Source of the DNA: CAZUQH01 sp964622465
GTDB taxonomy: Bacteria; CG03; CAZUQH01
Length of the DNA stretch: 49,370 bases
Direction of reading: 5' to 3'
Assembly: GCA_964622465.1 (NCBI GenBank)
Contig: CAZUQH010000003.1
Span: 1-49,370 of the forward strand
Under the pieces are notes generated by a model that was not told where the DNA came from, did not search any database, and worked only from the letters and a program-made list of their open reading frames with translations. Position 1 is the stretch's first letter. Each line of letters begins with the position of its first letter. The position numbers and the translations under genes are program-made. Positions 23,258 through 31,881 of the stretch are shown here, piece by piece.

Positions 23258-25154
23258 CCTTGGAACTTCAAATTCTGCTGCTGCAGTAATGGAAGCAGGC
23301 AAAACAACCGTAATACCCAGCGCTGAGGGGACCACGATAGTTGGAGGTAAGGCGTTCCCTTCATATGTTGCATTTACAAAGGATGGCCAGCTTCTGGTCG
23401 GAGAGCCGGCAAGACGTCAGGCAGTCGCAAACCCGGATAATACTGCGAGTGCTTTCAAGCGGAAGATGGGTACGGATTACAAGTATCATATCGGTGGCAA
23501 GGAGTTTACTCCACAGCAACTATCCGCCTTTTTGCTGCAGAAAATCAAGAAAGATGCCGAGGCATTTCTCGGATATTCCATTAACAAGGCAGTAATTACC
23601 GTACCTGCATATTTTAACGACAACCAGCGTCAGGCAACAAAAGATGCTGGCGCTATTGCAGGACTTGAAGTCGTCCGTCTTGTAAACGAGCCAACCGCAG
23701 CTTCGCTTGCTTATGGTTTGGATAAGGCAGGACAGGAGCAAAAAATACTCGTGTTTGATTTTGGCGGCGGAACTCTGGATGTGACAATTATGGAGATGAG
23801 TAAAGAAGGCACGTTTGAAGTACTTTCTACGTCAGGCGATACCCAGCTTGGCGGGACTGACATGGATAGTGTGCTTGTTAACTACATTTCAGAGGAGTTT
23901 AAAAAGGATACGGGAATAAACCTGAAGAATGACAATATGGCAGTTCAGCGCTTGCGCGAGGCGGCTGAGAAAGCAAAGATAGAACTTTCAAGTACACTTG
24001 AAACGGAAATCAACCTGCCATTTATTACTGCTGATGCATCAGGTCCAAAACATCTCGCGATGAAGATAACAAGAGCAAAGCTTGAACAGCTTGTCATGCC
24101 GATAATTGAACGTACCAGGCATTCGATTGACCAGGCATTAAGCGACGCAAAACTTGGGCCAAGAGATATTCATAAGATAATTCTTGTAGGTGGGCCGACA
24201 AGGATGCCAGCGGTACAGAAATTTCTGGAAGACCATGTTGGCAAGAAGGTCGAACGTGGTGTTGACCCGATGGAGTGCGTTGCAGTAGGAGCTGGAATCC
24301 AGGGTGCAGTACTTGCTGGTGAATTGAAAGACGTCCTCCTGCTTGACGTCACACCATTATCTCTCGGTATTGAAACACTCGGTGGCGTATTTACAAAACT
24401 GATAGACCGCAATACCACCATACCAGTCCGCAAGAGCGAAATATTCTCTACAGCTGCTGATGGACAGACCGCAGTGACAGTGCACGTACTGCAGGGCGAA
24501 AGACAAATGGCACACGATAACGTTTCTCTCGGAAGGTTCGACCTCGTGGGGATTCTTCCTGCACCAAGAGGTATACCTCAAATTGAGGTTACTTTTGACA
24601 TAGACGCTAACGGGATTCTGCACGTCTCGGCAAAAGACAAAGGGACGGGTAAAGAACAATCAATCAAAATCACTGCACCAAATAAACTTGCTAAGGAAGA
24701 AGTGGAACGCTATGTGAAAGAAGCAGAACAATATGCTGAAGAAGACAAGAAGCGCCGCGAAAGCGTGGAGGTGCGGAATCAACTCGATACGCTGGTATAT
24801 ACCAGCGACAAGAACCTGAAAGAACATGGCTCAAAGCTGGGCGACGCTGACAGGAAGAACATTGAAGATGCATTAGCAGAAGCACGGAAAGTTCTTGAAA
24901 ACAAGGATGCGTCTACTGATGAACTTAAGAAAGCGAGTGACGAGCTCACCAGTGCATCGTACAAACTTGCTGACGTTCTTTACAAGGAAGCGCAGGCCGG
25001 GCAGCAAAAACCAGGTCCTGGTGGCGCAGCACAGGATGCTGAAAAGCCAGGCGAGCGACCAGGTGCCGAACAGGGGTCCCAAGGTGATGAGTCAACCGGA
25101 CCAGGCGTAGTAGATGCTGACTACAAAGTAGAAGATGAAGACAAAGATAAGTAG
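23223..25154 (+). CDS. dnaK: chaperone DnaK (Hsp70)
   Basis: The 643-residue protein has the ATPase start KILGIDLGTSNSAAAVME, VPAYFNDNQRQATKDAG, and LVNEPTAASLAYGLD. FDFGGGTLDVTI, LVGGPTRMPAVQ and the interdomain linker DVLLLDVTPLSLGIET follow. The substrate domain and helical lid come next, and the Gly/Pro/Gln-rich tail ends EDEDKDK. ATG 23223 is preceded by GAGGAGGA. It works with GrpE and DnaJ encoded on either side. Confidence 0.98.
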   Translation: MATTKEKILGIDLGTSNSAAAVMEAGKTTVIPSAEGTTIVGGKAFPSYVAFTKDGQLLVGEPARRQAVANPDNTASAFKRKMGTDYKYHIGGKEFTPQQLSAFLLQKIKKDAEAFLGYSINKAVITVPAYFNDNQRQATKDAGAIAGLEVVRLVNEPTAASLAYGLDKAGQEQKILVFDFGGGTLDVTIMEMSKEGTFEVLSTSGDTQLGGTDMDSVLVNYISEEFKKDTGINLKNDNMAVQRLREAAEKAKIELSSTLETEINLPFITADASGPKHLAMKITRAKLEQLVMPIIERTRHSIDQALSDAKLGPRDIHKIILVGGPTRMPAVQKFLEDHVGKKVERGVDPMECVAVGAGIQGAVLAGELKDVLLLDVTPLSLGIETLGGVFTKLIDRNTTIPVRKSEIFSTAADGQTAVTVHVLQGERQMAHDNVSLGRFDLVGILPAPRGIPQIEVTFDIDANGILHVSAKDKGTGKEQSIKITAPNKLAKEEVERYVKEAEQYAEEDKKRRESVEVRNQLDTLVYTSDKNLKEHGSKLGDADRKNIEDALAEARKVLENKDASTDELKKASDELTSASYKLADVLYKEAQAGQQKPGPGGAAQDAEKPGERPGAEQGSQGDESTGPGVVDADYKVEDEDKDK

Positions 25155-25196
25155 TTTTAAGGGCTCGATTCAGTGTGCCCGATTTCTATGTCATCA

Positions 25197-26297
25197 ATGA
25201 AACGTGATTACTATGAACTTCTCGGAGTAAATAAGAGTGCTTCACAGGACGAGATAAAACGTGCATACCGCCGCCTTGCAGTGAAGTACCATCCTGACAA
25301 AAACCCTGGTGACAGACAAGCAGAGGAAAAATTCAAGGAAATCAACGAGGCGTATGAAGTACTTTCTGATTCACAAAAGAAGGCGCACTATGACCAGTTT
25401 GGTCATGCAGGAATAAGCCCTGGCGCATACGCTGGTACGCCAGGTGGTGGGTTTGGTGACTTTTTCAGCGGGTTTAGCAGTTCCGGTGATTTTGGTGGGT
25501 TTGGTGATATTTTTTCAGATATTTTCTCGGCATTTACAGGTGGTGGTCCCGGTGGCGCCAGGACAGCAACACAGGCCGGATATCAACGCGGAGAAAACCT
25601 GGAGCACACTTTAAAAATGGCGCTCAAAGATATACTTAGGTCCCAGCAGGTCCGGTTGAGACTCCGGCGCTACGAAAAGTGCGAGCAGTGTCTGGGTAGT
25701 GGCGCAAAACCAGGTACGGGGCAGGTAACATGCCCTGATTGTGGTGGAAGTGGGCGTATCCGGATGGGCAATGGTTTGTTCAGCGTGGTACAGACCTGCC
25801 CCAGGTGCAAAGGAAGCGGCAGGACAGTAGGGTCACCATGTAGTGGTTGTAAAGGTAGTGGCAGGGTAGTCAGGGAACGCGAGATAACGGTCAAAATTCC
25901 TGCTGGTATAGAAGATGGTTATCGGCTTCGTCTTCGTGGTGAGGGTAACGTTGGAATCCAGGGTGGCAGCCCAGGCGATCTGTATCTCCTTATCAGGGTT
26001 CAGTCAGAGCCGGGATTTATACGGGATGGAACTAACTTGCATGCGGAAATACCAATAAATGTTACACAGGCAGTGCTTGGCGGTGAAGTTATGGTCAGAA
26101 CGCTTGAAGGTTTGGTCAGGATGAAGGTTGCACCAGGAACGCAGCCAGGGGCGGTTTACAGGATTAGAGAGCATGGTATTCCGGTGTTAGGTGGAACAAA
26201 ACGTGGTGACCTGTTAGTCAAGATTAACGTCCAAGTTCCTACCCGTCTTTCGCGGAAACAGAAAGCTGCATTCGAACAACTCCGCAAAGAAGAATAG
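25197..26297 (+). CDS. dnaJ: chaperone DnaJ (Hsp40)
   Basis: The J domain (1-65) contains KYHPDKNPG with the HPD needed to stimulate DnaK. A Gly/Phe-rich linker (about 70-125) follows. The zinc centre has four CxxCxGxG repeats (CEQCLGSG, CPDCGGSG, CPRCKGSG, CSGCKGSG) and is followed by the C-terminal substrate domain with LTLRGEGN-like LRLRGEGNVG. The 366-residue length is standard. I chose ATG 25197 (MKRDYYELLGV); ATG 25188 and GTG 25173 are in frame upstream, and none has a clear Shine-Dalgarno. Confidence 0.96.
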   Translation: MKRDYYELLGVNKSASQDEIKRAYRRLAVKYHPDKNPGDRQAEEKFKEINEAYEVLSDSQKKAHYDQFGHAGISPGAYAGTPGGGFGDFFSGFSSSGDFGGFGDIFSDIFSAFTGGGPGGARTATQAGYQRGENLEHTLKMALKDILRSQQVRLRLRRYEKCEQCLGSGAKPGTGQVTCPDCGGSGRIRMGNGLFSVVQTCPRCKGSGRTVGSPCSGCKGSGRVVREREITVKIPAGIEDGYRLRLRGEGNVGIQGGSPGDLYLLIRVQSEPGFIRDGTNLHAEIPINVTQAVLGGEVMVRTLEGLVRMKVAPGTQPGAVYRIREHGIPVLGGTKRGDLLVKINVQVPTRLSRKQKAAFEQLRKEE

Positions 26298-26334
26298 GGG
26301 CAGGACAACCCCTATCGCCACTCTTAGGAGCAAA

Positions 26335-27093
26335 ATGCATAGGTTTTTCTTAAGAGAGTTATTTAATCCATTATCGCGGGAATTTCGTTTATCTCAGAGT
26401 GATTCACATTATGTAGTTCGTGTCCTGCGCCTTGCACCAGGTGACCGGATAGAACTGGTTGATAAAAATGGGAATGGATATATTGGTGAAATGCTGGTAT
26501 CCAATCCTCGTGAAGTGAAAGGCAGGATTGTTGAAACTCAGGCGTTCAAATCCGCTGAGCCCGAGACACGGATAACGGTTTATCAAGGATACCCGAAAGG
26601 TAGAAAAATAGAGACAGTGATTGAGCATTGTGTCCCTGTTGGGGTCTCCCGGATTGTTCCGGTATTTACCAAACGCTCAGTCATTCAGCAAGAGGCACAC
26701 TTTTCCGGGACGCGATTGACAAGATGGCGGAAAATTGCGCAGGAATCAGCGCAAGTCGCACACCGTACTTCTATTCCAGAAATCAGTGAGCCGGTGACCT
26801 TCGGACAGATGCTTGAGGAAATATCGGCCCAGAAGAATCATCGGACAACAGCTACCCTTATGTTCTGGGAGGAAGAAAAGGATAACCATCTCAGAGATGT
26901 GCTTGACAAAATGGCAGGCGTCAGGAATCTGTCCGTAATAGTTGGTCCCGAGGGTGGGTTAACCAGGGATGAAGCAAGCAGAGCTGAAGAATCCGGTGTG
27001 CTTACAGTCGGGCTTGGTAATCGCATATTGAGAACCGAAATAGCTGCAATGGTTGCAGTTGTAATGGTTATGTATCATCGGAATGAAATATGA
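26335..27093 (+). CDS. rsmE: 16S rRNA (uracil-1498-N3)-methyltransferase
   Basis: RsmE methylates U1498 of 16S rRNA in the assembled 30S subunit. The 252-residue SPOUT-fold protein has an N-terminal PUA-like part with HYVVRVLRLAPGDRIELVD. The knotted domain has QGYPKGRKIETVIEHCVPVGV, KRSVIQ, ESAQVAHRTSIPEI, VGPEGGLTRDEA and LGNRILRTEIA. dnaJ-rsmE-mtaB is the order seen in many Firmicutes and other phyla. It overlaps mtaB by 4 bp (ATGA). TAGGAG lies close before the ATG. Confidence 0.94.
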   Translation: MHRFFLRELFNPLSREFRLSQSDSHYVVRVLRLAPGDRIELVDKNGNGYIGEMLVSNPREVKGRIVETQAFKSAEPETRITVYQGYPKGRKIETVIEHCVPVGVSRIVPVFTKRSVIQQEAHFSGTRLTRWRKIAQESAQVAHRTSIPEISEPVTFGQMLEEISAQKNHRTTATLMFWEEEKDNHLRDVLDKMAGVRNLSVIVGPEGGLTRDEASRAEESGVLTVGLGNRILRTEIAAMVAVVMVMYHRNEI

Positions 27094-28316
27094 AAACCGT
27101 AGCGCTTTACAATTTTGGTTGCAAAGTTAATCAATATGATGGACATAAAATACTGGATATGCTCAAAGAAAATGGGTTCATGCAGGTTGATCACAGAAAC
27201 AAAGCAGATTGTTTCGTTGTCAATGGTTGCACTGTGACGAACGTTGCTGACTCAAAGTGCAGGAAGGCAGTCCGGCGTCTTCAGCGGGAATATCCTGATG
27301 GGAAAATAGCTGTGACAGGGTGTTATGCTACACGTACTAATCACGGGAATATATTTTCTTCAGAGAACGTTAAGTTATTTCCTTTTGGATATGAACAGGG
27401 TATTCCAGATTTCTTTGGTATTGATGATAATAGGCACAGAGTTTCCAGGAGCATATCGTCATCGCGTGCATATTTAAAAATTCAGGATGGTTGTAAAGCA
27501 GTGTGTTCGTTTTGCATCGTGCCATACGTACGCAGTATTCTGAGTTTCAAGCAGATCGAAGATGCAGTTTGTGAAACCGGTTATCTTGTTGAAAAAGGGG
27601 TAAAAGAGATAATTGTCTCAGGGATAAACCTGACGTACTACAAACCCGGCATCGTCAATCTATTAAGGAAATTGCTGCAAATAGATGGTCTTGTAAGGAT
27701 TCGCATGAGTTCGCTCTTTCCTTCGAACGTGACACCAGAGCTGGTGGAACTGGTGGCACGGGAACCGCGGCTATGCAAGCATTTCCATATTCCATTACAG
27801 AGTGGTAGCGACCGGATCTTGCAAGCAATGCGCCGCAATTATACAAGTAGTGGTTTCAAGGAAAAAGTTGCTCTGATCAGAAAGAACGTACAGGACGTGG
27901 GAATAACTACGGATGTGATGGTCGGATTTCCTGGCGAGACAGAAAGTGATTTTGAACGCACGCTGGATATGGTTCAGGAAGTCAAATTTTCACGCTTGCA
28001 TGTCTTTCGTTTCTCTCCTCGCGAGGGGACACTAGCAGGGACATTGCCCGGCAGAGTAACAGAACGTATTGTAAAGGAACGGAGCGAGCGGCTTTCCTCA
28101 CTGGACCGGGATTTTCGTCAGGATTTTGCAGGGTCATTTGTTGGTAAGAAGCTCGATTTTCTGCCAGAAGAGAAGATTGGACGAAAGGCGAGGGGTTATT
28201 CCAGTAACTACATCCCTGTAGTTGCAAGTACTGCCGGGCCAGGAACGCTTAATGGAAACGGAGTCCTGTTTGTGCCTATTTCCCGTGCTGTTTCCGGTGT
28301 ATGTTATGCCACTTGA
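27090..28316 (+). CDS. mtaB: tRNA (t6A37-C2) methylthiotransferase MtaB
   Basis: MtaB adds a methylthio group to t6A37 of tRNAs, giving ms2t6A. The 408-residue protein has the N-terminal UPF0004 domain with three cluster cysteines (FGCKVNQYDG, VNGCTVTNVAD, VTGCYATR). The radical SAM motif CKAVCSFC follows at about residues 135-142. Then come HFHIPLQSGSDRILQAMRRNY, DVMVGFPGETESDFE and a C-terminal TRAM-like region. It uses the t6A whose synthesis starts with TsaC at 5255. The stop TGA at 28314-28316 sits in a TTGACA sequence. Confidence 0.93.
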   Translation: MKTVALYNFGCKVNQYDGHKILDMLKENGFMQVDHRNKADCFVVNGCTVTNVADSKCRKAVRRLQREYPDGKIAVTGCYATRTNHGNIFSSENVKLFPFGYEQGIPDFFGIDDNRHRVSRSISSSRAYLKIQDGCKAVCSFCIVPYVRSILSFKQIEDAVCETGYLVEKGVKEIIVSGINLTYYKPGIVNLLRKLLQIDGLVRIRMSSLFPSNVTPELVELVAREPRLCKHFHIPLQSGSDRILQAMRRNYTSSGFKEKVALIRKNVQDVGITTDVMVGFPGETESDFERTLDMVQEVKFSRLHVFRFSPREGTLAGTLPGRVTERIVKERSERLSSLDRDFRQDFAGSFVGKKLDFLPEEKIGRKARGYSSNYIPVVASTAGPGTLNGNGVLFVPISRAVSGVCYAT

Positions 28317-28327
28317 CAGTCAAGGTG

Positions 28328-28356
28328 TTGCCAGACAGTATTATATTCGCTATAAT
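28328..28356 (+). promoter_or_regulatory. candidate promoter upstream of the HIT gene
   Basis: TTGCCA (28328-28333), 17 bp, TATAAT (28351-28356). Transcription would start near 28363, leaving a leader of about 13 nt before the HIT ATG, with no Shine-Dalgarno. Confidence 0.55.
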
Positions 28357-28375
28357 ACTATAACATTACCTAAAA

Positions 28376-28729
28376 ATGGACACTGACCAGGCCTGTTTAT
28401 TCTGTGATATTGTTTTGGGAAAGATTCCCTCAAGGATAGTTTATCGTGACAAAGACGTAGTTGCGTTTGAGGACATAAATCCTCAGGCGCCAACGCATAT
28501 ACTTATAATTCCTGTCCGTCATATACCATCAGTCCTTGAGATTGAGGAAACGGACAGTGCACTTCTTGGGCATATTTATAAGGTGGTGCGCCAGCTGGCG
28601 CATGAGTATAGGTTGAATGAGCGTGGTTTTCGGCTTGTCATAAATTCCGGTCCTGATTCAGGACAAGCAGTACCACACCTTCATTTTCATCTCCTCGGTG
28701 GCAGGAAGCTCTCCTGGCCGCCAGGCTGA
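28376..28729 (+). CDS. HIT-family nucleotide-binding protein (HinT-like)
   Basis: The 117-residue protein is a complete HIT domain: CLFCDIVLGKIPSRIVYRDKD at the start, FEDINPQAPTHILIIPVRHI, FRLVINSGPDSGQAV, and the His triad VPHLHFHLLGG. HinT proteins hydrolyse AMP-lysine or other nucleoside phosphoramidates. The CxxC at the start probably binds zinc with a histidine, as in many family members. It follows mtaB after 59 bp and has its own candidate promoter. No ribosome-binding site is visible. Confidence 0.92.
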   Translation: MDTDQACLFCDIVLGKIPSRIVYRDKDVVAFEDINPQAPTHILIIPVRHIPSVLEIEETDSALLGHIYKVVRQLAHEYRLNERGFRLVINSGPDSGQAVPHLHFHLLGGRKLSWPPG

Positions 28730-28734
28730 TTTTT
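28713..28734 (+). terminator. weak candidate terminator at the HIT gene end
   Basis: CCTGG-CCG-CCAGG (28713-28725) overlaps the last codons of the HIT gene and is followed after four bases by five T. The stem is only 5 bp and the T-run short, so termination is likely to be partial at best. Confidence 0.3.
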
Positions 28735-28788
28735 AAATTAGATTACGCACTATCTAAAGATAGATAAACAGAAAGGAGGCGATTATTT

Positions 28789-29082
28789 TTGCCAATTGAG
28801 GTTAGAGTTCATAATAATGAACCGATTGAGTCTGCACTCCGCCGGTTCAAGCGCGAATGTGAGAAAGACCGTCTTATGGCTGAAATAAAGAGACGTTCTC
28901 ATTTCGAGAGCCCGAGCGAAAAGCGCCAGAAAAAGCTGGCTGAAGCGAGGAGAAAGCAGCATCAGCAGGCAAAAAGAGAAGAACGGTTAAAACGCACCAG
29001 TTTCCGGCGGAAGTACTCTCGTCCGCAGCATTCTGACTCGCACTTTTCGCATAATACAGCGCATGACCGGAGGCCAAGATGA
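28789..29082 (+). CDS. rpsU: 30S ribosomal protein S21, C-terminally extended
   Basis: S21 binds near the 3' end of 16S rRNA and aids initiation. The first 60 or so residues are standard: IEVRVHNNEPIESALRRFKRECEKDRLMAEIKRRSHFESPSEKRQKK. The protein then continues to 97 residues where most S21 proteins end near 58-71. The extra tail is rich in Arg, Lys, Ser and His. The TTG start is supported by AAAGGAGG 10 nt upstream. CTATCT-AA-AGATAG (28750-28763), a small palindrome, lies in the leader. The stop overlaps the NIF3-like gene (ATGA). Confidence 0.93.
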   Translation: MPIEVRVHNNEPIESALRRFKRECEKDRLMAEIKRRSHFESPSEKRQKKLAEARRKQHQQAKREERLKRTSFRRKYSRPQHSDSHFSHNTAHDRRPR

Positions 29083-30041
29083 CACTCGAAGAGCTCTATA
29101 ACGCAGCAATAGCCGAGGGTATTGCAAATGATCCCCGCGGAGAGGCAGTGGTGCGCAATGAGCTGGAACTCAGGAAATCCGAATATAACAAACTGAGTGA
29201 ATCAGAGCAAAAAGAATATGACGTAGAGCGTCTTGTTAATCCCTATGATGATACGAGAATCCTCTATGGCGCAAAAGATACGAAAATAATGCGAGCTATT
29301 GTCGGGATAGATATGGAAGGGCCGGAATTATTACTTGCCGACCGACTCAATATGCTCGGAAAAAAGATTGATGTCGTGATTTCACATCATCCAGAGGGCC
29401 ATGCATATGCAAATTTCTATCGGGTAATGGGAATACAACCCGATATTCTTGCGAATGCAGGTGTTCCAATAAATATTGCTGAAGGGCTTATGGATGAGCG
29501 CATGCATGAAGTGGAGCGAAAAGTAATGCCTGTTAATCATATGCGCGCTGTTGATACAGCGAGAATGCTGGATATTCCTTTTATGTGCATGCATACTGTT
29601 TGTGACAATTGTGTTGCTAGTTACCTTCAAAAGTATGTTGATAAAAAGAAGCCATCCCGGCTTAAAGACGTGGTGGAATACTTGAAAGAGATTCCTGAGT
29701 ATAAACTTGCATCCCAGGAGTGTGTCGGTCCCAAGATAGTAGTTGGTTCCGAAGACCGGCGCTCGGGCAAGATATACGTTGATATGACAGGCGGTACAGA
29801 AGGTCCACCGGAAATATTGAGCAAAATGAGCGAGTCTGGCATAAGCACGGTTGTTGCAATGCATATGAGCGAAGACCATATAAAAAAAGCAAAAGAAGCA
29901 AACCTGAACGTAGTAATAGCCGGTCATATGGCTTCCGATACACTTGGTGTAAATCTTCTGCTCGGTAAGATTATTAAAAGACTCGGTGCCATTGAAATTC
30001 TCTCCTGTTCGGGTTATCGATACAATAACAGGATAGATTGA
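29079..30041 (+). CDS. NIF3-like dinuclear metal centre protein
   Basis: The 320-residue protein matches the NIF3/YbgI family. A metal-binding region near residue 105 reads VVISHHPEGHAYANF, and the central segment is NHMRAVDTARMLDIPFMCMHTVCDN. A C-terminal part has VVAMHMSEDHIKKAKEANLNVVIAGHMASDTLG with further His and Asp ligands. The N-terminal 75 residues are more divergent than in YbgI. The family forms hexameric toroids, and the biochemical role is unsettled. It is coupled to rpsU by a 4-bp overlap and precedes dnaG-rpoD. In Firmicutes a NIF3 homologue (YqfO) is also found near rpoD. Confidence 0.85.
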   Translation: MTLEELYNAAIAEGIANDPRGEAVVRNELELRKSEYNKLSESEQKEYDVERLVNPYDDTRILYGAKDTKIMRAIVGIDMEGPELLLADRLNMLGKKIDVVISHHPEGHAYANFYRVMGIQPDILANAGVPINIAEGLMDERMHEVERKVMPVNHMRAVDTARMLDIPFMCMHTVCDNCVASYLQKYVDKKKPSRLKDVVEYLKEIPEYKLASQECVGPKIVVGSEDRRSGKIYVDMTGGTEGPPEILSKMSESGISTVVAMHMSEDHIKKAKEANLNVVIAGHMASDTLGVNLLLGKIIKRLGAIEILSCSGYRYNNRID

Positions 30042-30110
30042 AATCTTCCAACATTATTGCGGGACAACCCCTTAGTATCCTGTAGTTAAGAAATATTAGA
30101 CTAGTCCAGT

Positions 30111-31877
30111 ATGCCCTATTCCGGTAATATTATCGATCAGGTCCGCGAAAATAACGACATCGTAGAAGTCATCTCTTCTTATATCCCACTAAAAAAGACG
30201 GGTCGCAACTACCAGGCCCTATGCCCTTTCCATCCAGAGACAAAACCATCGTTTAGCGTGTCCCCGGAGAAACAGATTTTTTATTGTTTTGGGTGCAACG
30301 TCGGAGGCAATGTTTTTCAGTTTGTAATGAAATACGAAAACATCTCATTTGGAGAAGCGCTCCATAAGCTCGCTAAAAGAGTAAATATTAAATTGCCGGA
30401 AGACTATACGCATGAGCATTCAAAATACGAAGTATTATACAGGGTAAACGAAGCAGCTAAAGAATTTTACCACAAACTCCTTATTTCTGATTCATCCGCT
30501 GAAAGTGCCAGAAAGTATCTTCGTCAGAGAGGTGTGGCTGATGAAATGACAGATAAGTTCCAGCTGGGTTGGGCGCCGGCAGGTGGCAGAGAATTGCTTA
30601 ATGCATTGACAAGCCAGGGGTTTGAGGTTGGGTTGTTGAAAGAAGCAGGGCTTATTACTTTTTCTCAGAAGAAACAGGCGAACTGTGATTTGTTCTGGAG
30701 CAGAATTATGTTTCCTATTTCTTCAGCGAACGAGAGAATAATAGGTTTTGGCGGCAGGGTGCTCTCGGATGGGACACCGAAATATTTGAATTCCGGAGAT
30801 ACACCCCTGTTCCAGAAAGGAAAAGTTCTGTATGCCCTTGCGAATGCAAAAAAGGACATCTCTTCTTCTGGTTCAGTAATTATGACAGAAGGATATTTTG
30901 ATACAATCGCCTGCCATCAGTTCGGTTTTACCAACTGCTGTGCAGGTCTTGGCACGGCGCTTACTGAAGGACACGTTCGTGAGTTAAAACGGTATGCGGC
31001 GGAAGTAATACTTCTGTATGATGGCGACGTTGCCGGAGTCAAAGCAGCAGTCAGGTCACTTGATATTATAGTTCAATATGGCTTGAAGGTGAAAGTTGCA
31101 GTACTGCCACAGGGATATGACCCGGACAGTTATCTCCATAAGAACGGCAAAGAAAAACTGGGAGAGATTATAACTAATGCCGCATCTTTACTTGACTTCC
31201 GTTTGAAACTGGCCAGGGATTCCTATGGCATTGGTAGTATCGATGGGAAAGTAAAAGCGGCAGCAGAGCTACTACCAACAATTGCCAGAATGCCAAACGC
31301 TATTGCACAACATGAATCTTTGAAACAGCTCGCAGAAGAACTGGAAGTTCCGGAATCAGTACTTAGAGAAGAACTGAGACGCAATCAACAAAGGACAAGC
31401 CCTGTCGCAGTGACGCTTACGGATAGAATCAAAGCAACTGTTTCTCCAAACGGAATATTAAAAGCACAAAGAGAATTACTTGGAATTATGTTAAATTACC
31501 CGGAGAACATTCAGCGTGTCAGAAAGTATCTTAATGAGAATGATTTTGAATCGAGTACTTTAAATCATATTGCTCATGTGCTTTTTTCGTACGAGGATGA
31601 CGAAAAAATCGACGTCGCTACATTAATTCAGAATTTTGATGAGACCAAATCAGCACTCGTATGCTCGTTGAGCTTTGATAATTTCAATGAAGCAGAATTA
31701 GAAGAATATACGCGTGGTTTGGTAAGTCGTCTGTTAAGATATCGGGCGAGCCGCCGGCGCCGTGACCTTGGCAGAGAAATAGCGCGTCAGCTCGACAATG
31801 GCGAGCCGCCTACGCCGGAAGTTATCAATGAGTACAAACGGCTTGTAGGTCTTGATAAGGGGTCAACGGAGGTATAA
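30111..31877 (+). CDS. dnaG: DNA primase
   Basis: DnaG makes RNA primers at the fork. The 588-residue protein has an N-terminal CHC2 zinc finger (Cys38, His41, Cys59, Cys62 in ALCPFHPETKPSF and FYCFGCNVGG). The catalytic core has RIMFPISSANERIIGFGGRVL, KYLNSGDTPLFQKG and VIMTEGYFDTIACHQFG with the TOPRIM glutamate. The metal-binding LLYDGDVAGVKAA follows, then a C-terminal helicase-interaction region (about 440-588). It is separated by 69 bp from the NIF3 gene and followed at once by rpoD, whose Shine-Dalgarno overlaps the dnaG stop. Confidence 0.96.
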   Translation: MPYSGNIIDQVRENNDIVEVISSYIPLKKTGRNYQALCPFHPETKPSFSVSPEKQIFYCFGCNVGGNVFQFVMKYENISFGEALHKLAKRVNIKLPEDYTHEHSKYEVLYRVNEAAKEFYHKLLISDSSAESARKYLRQRGVADEMTDKFQLGWAPAGGRELLNALTSQGFEVGLLKEAGLITFSQKKQANCDLFWSRIMFPISSANERIIGFGGRVLSDGTPKYLNSGDTPLFQKGKVLYALANAKKDISSSGSVIMTEGYFDTIACHQFGFTNCCAGLGTALTEGHVRELKRYAAEVILLYDGDVAGVKAAVRSLDIIVQYGLKVKVAVLPQGYDPDSYLHKNGKEKLGEIITNAASLLDFRLKLARDSYGIGSIDGKVKAAAELLPTIARMPNAIAQHESLKQLAEELEVPESVLREELRRNQQRTSPVAVTLTDRIKATVSPNGILKAQRELLGIMLNYPENIQRVRKYLNENDFESSTLNHIAHVLFSYEDDEKIDVATLIQNFDETKSALVCSLSFDNFNEAELEEYTRGLVSRLLRYRASRRRRDLGREIARQLDNGEPPTPEVINEYKRLVGLDKGSTEV

Positions 31878-31881
31878 AGCA

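Noticed and set aside
28313..28344. TTGACA with TATTAT as a HIT gene promoter
   Set aside because: The spacing is 20 bp, and 32 bp to the better TATAAT. TTGCCA at 28328 gives 17 bp and is preferred.
29382..29927. 181-codon antisense frame in the NIF3-like gene
   Set aside because: Rich in Cys, His, Tyr and Phe as expected from antisense of a coding region; the sense strand is conserved.
26303..31403. Shared GGACAACCCCT between the dnaJ-rsmE gap (26303) and the NIF3-dnaG gap (30061), with a near copy in dnaG (31393)
   Set aside because: An 11-base match is expected by chance in 49 kb, and the flanks do not align well enough to call a repeat family.
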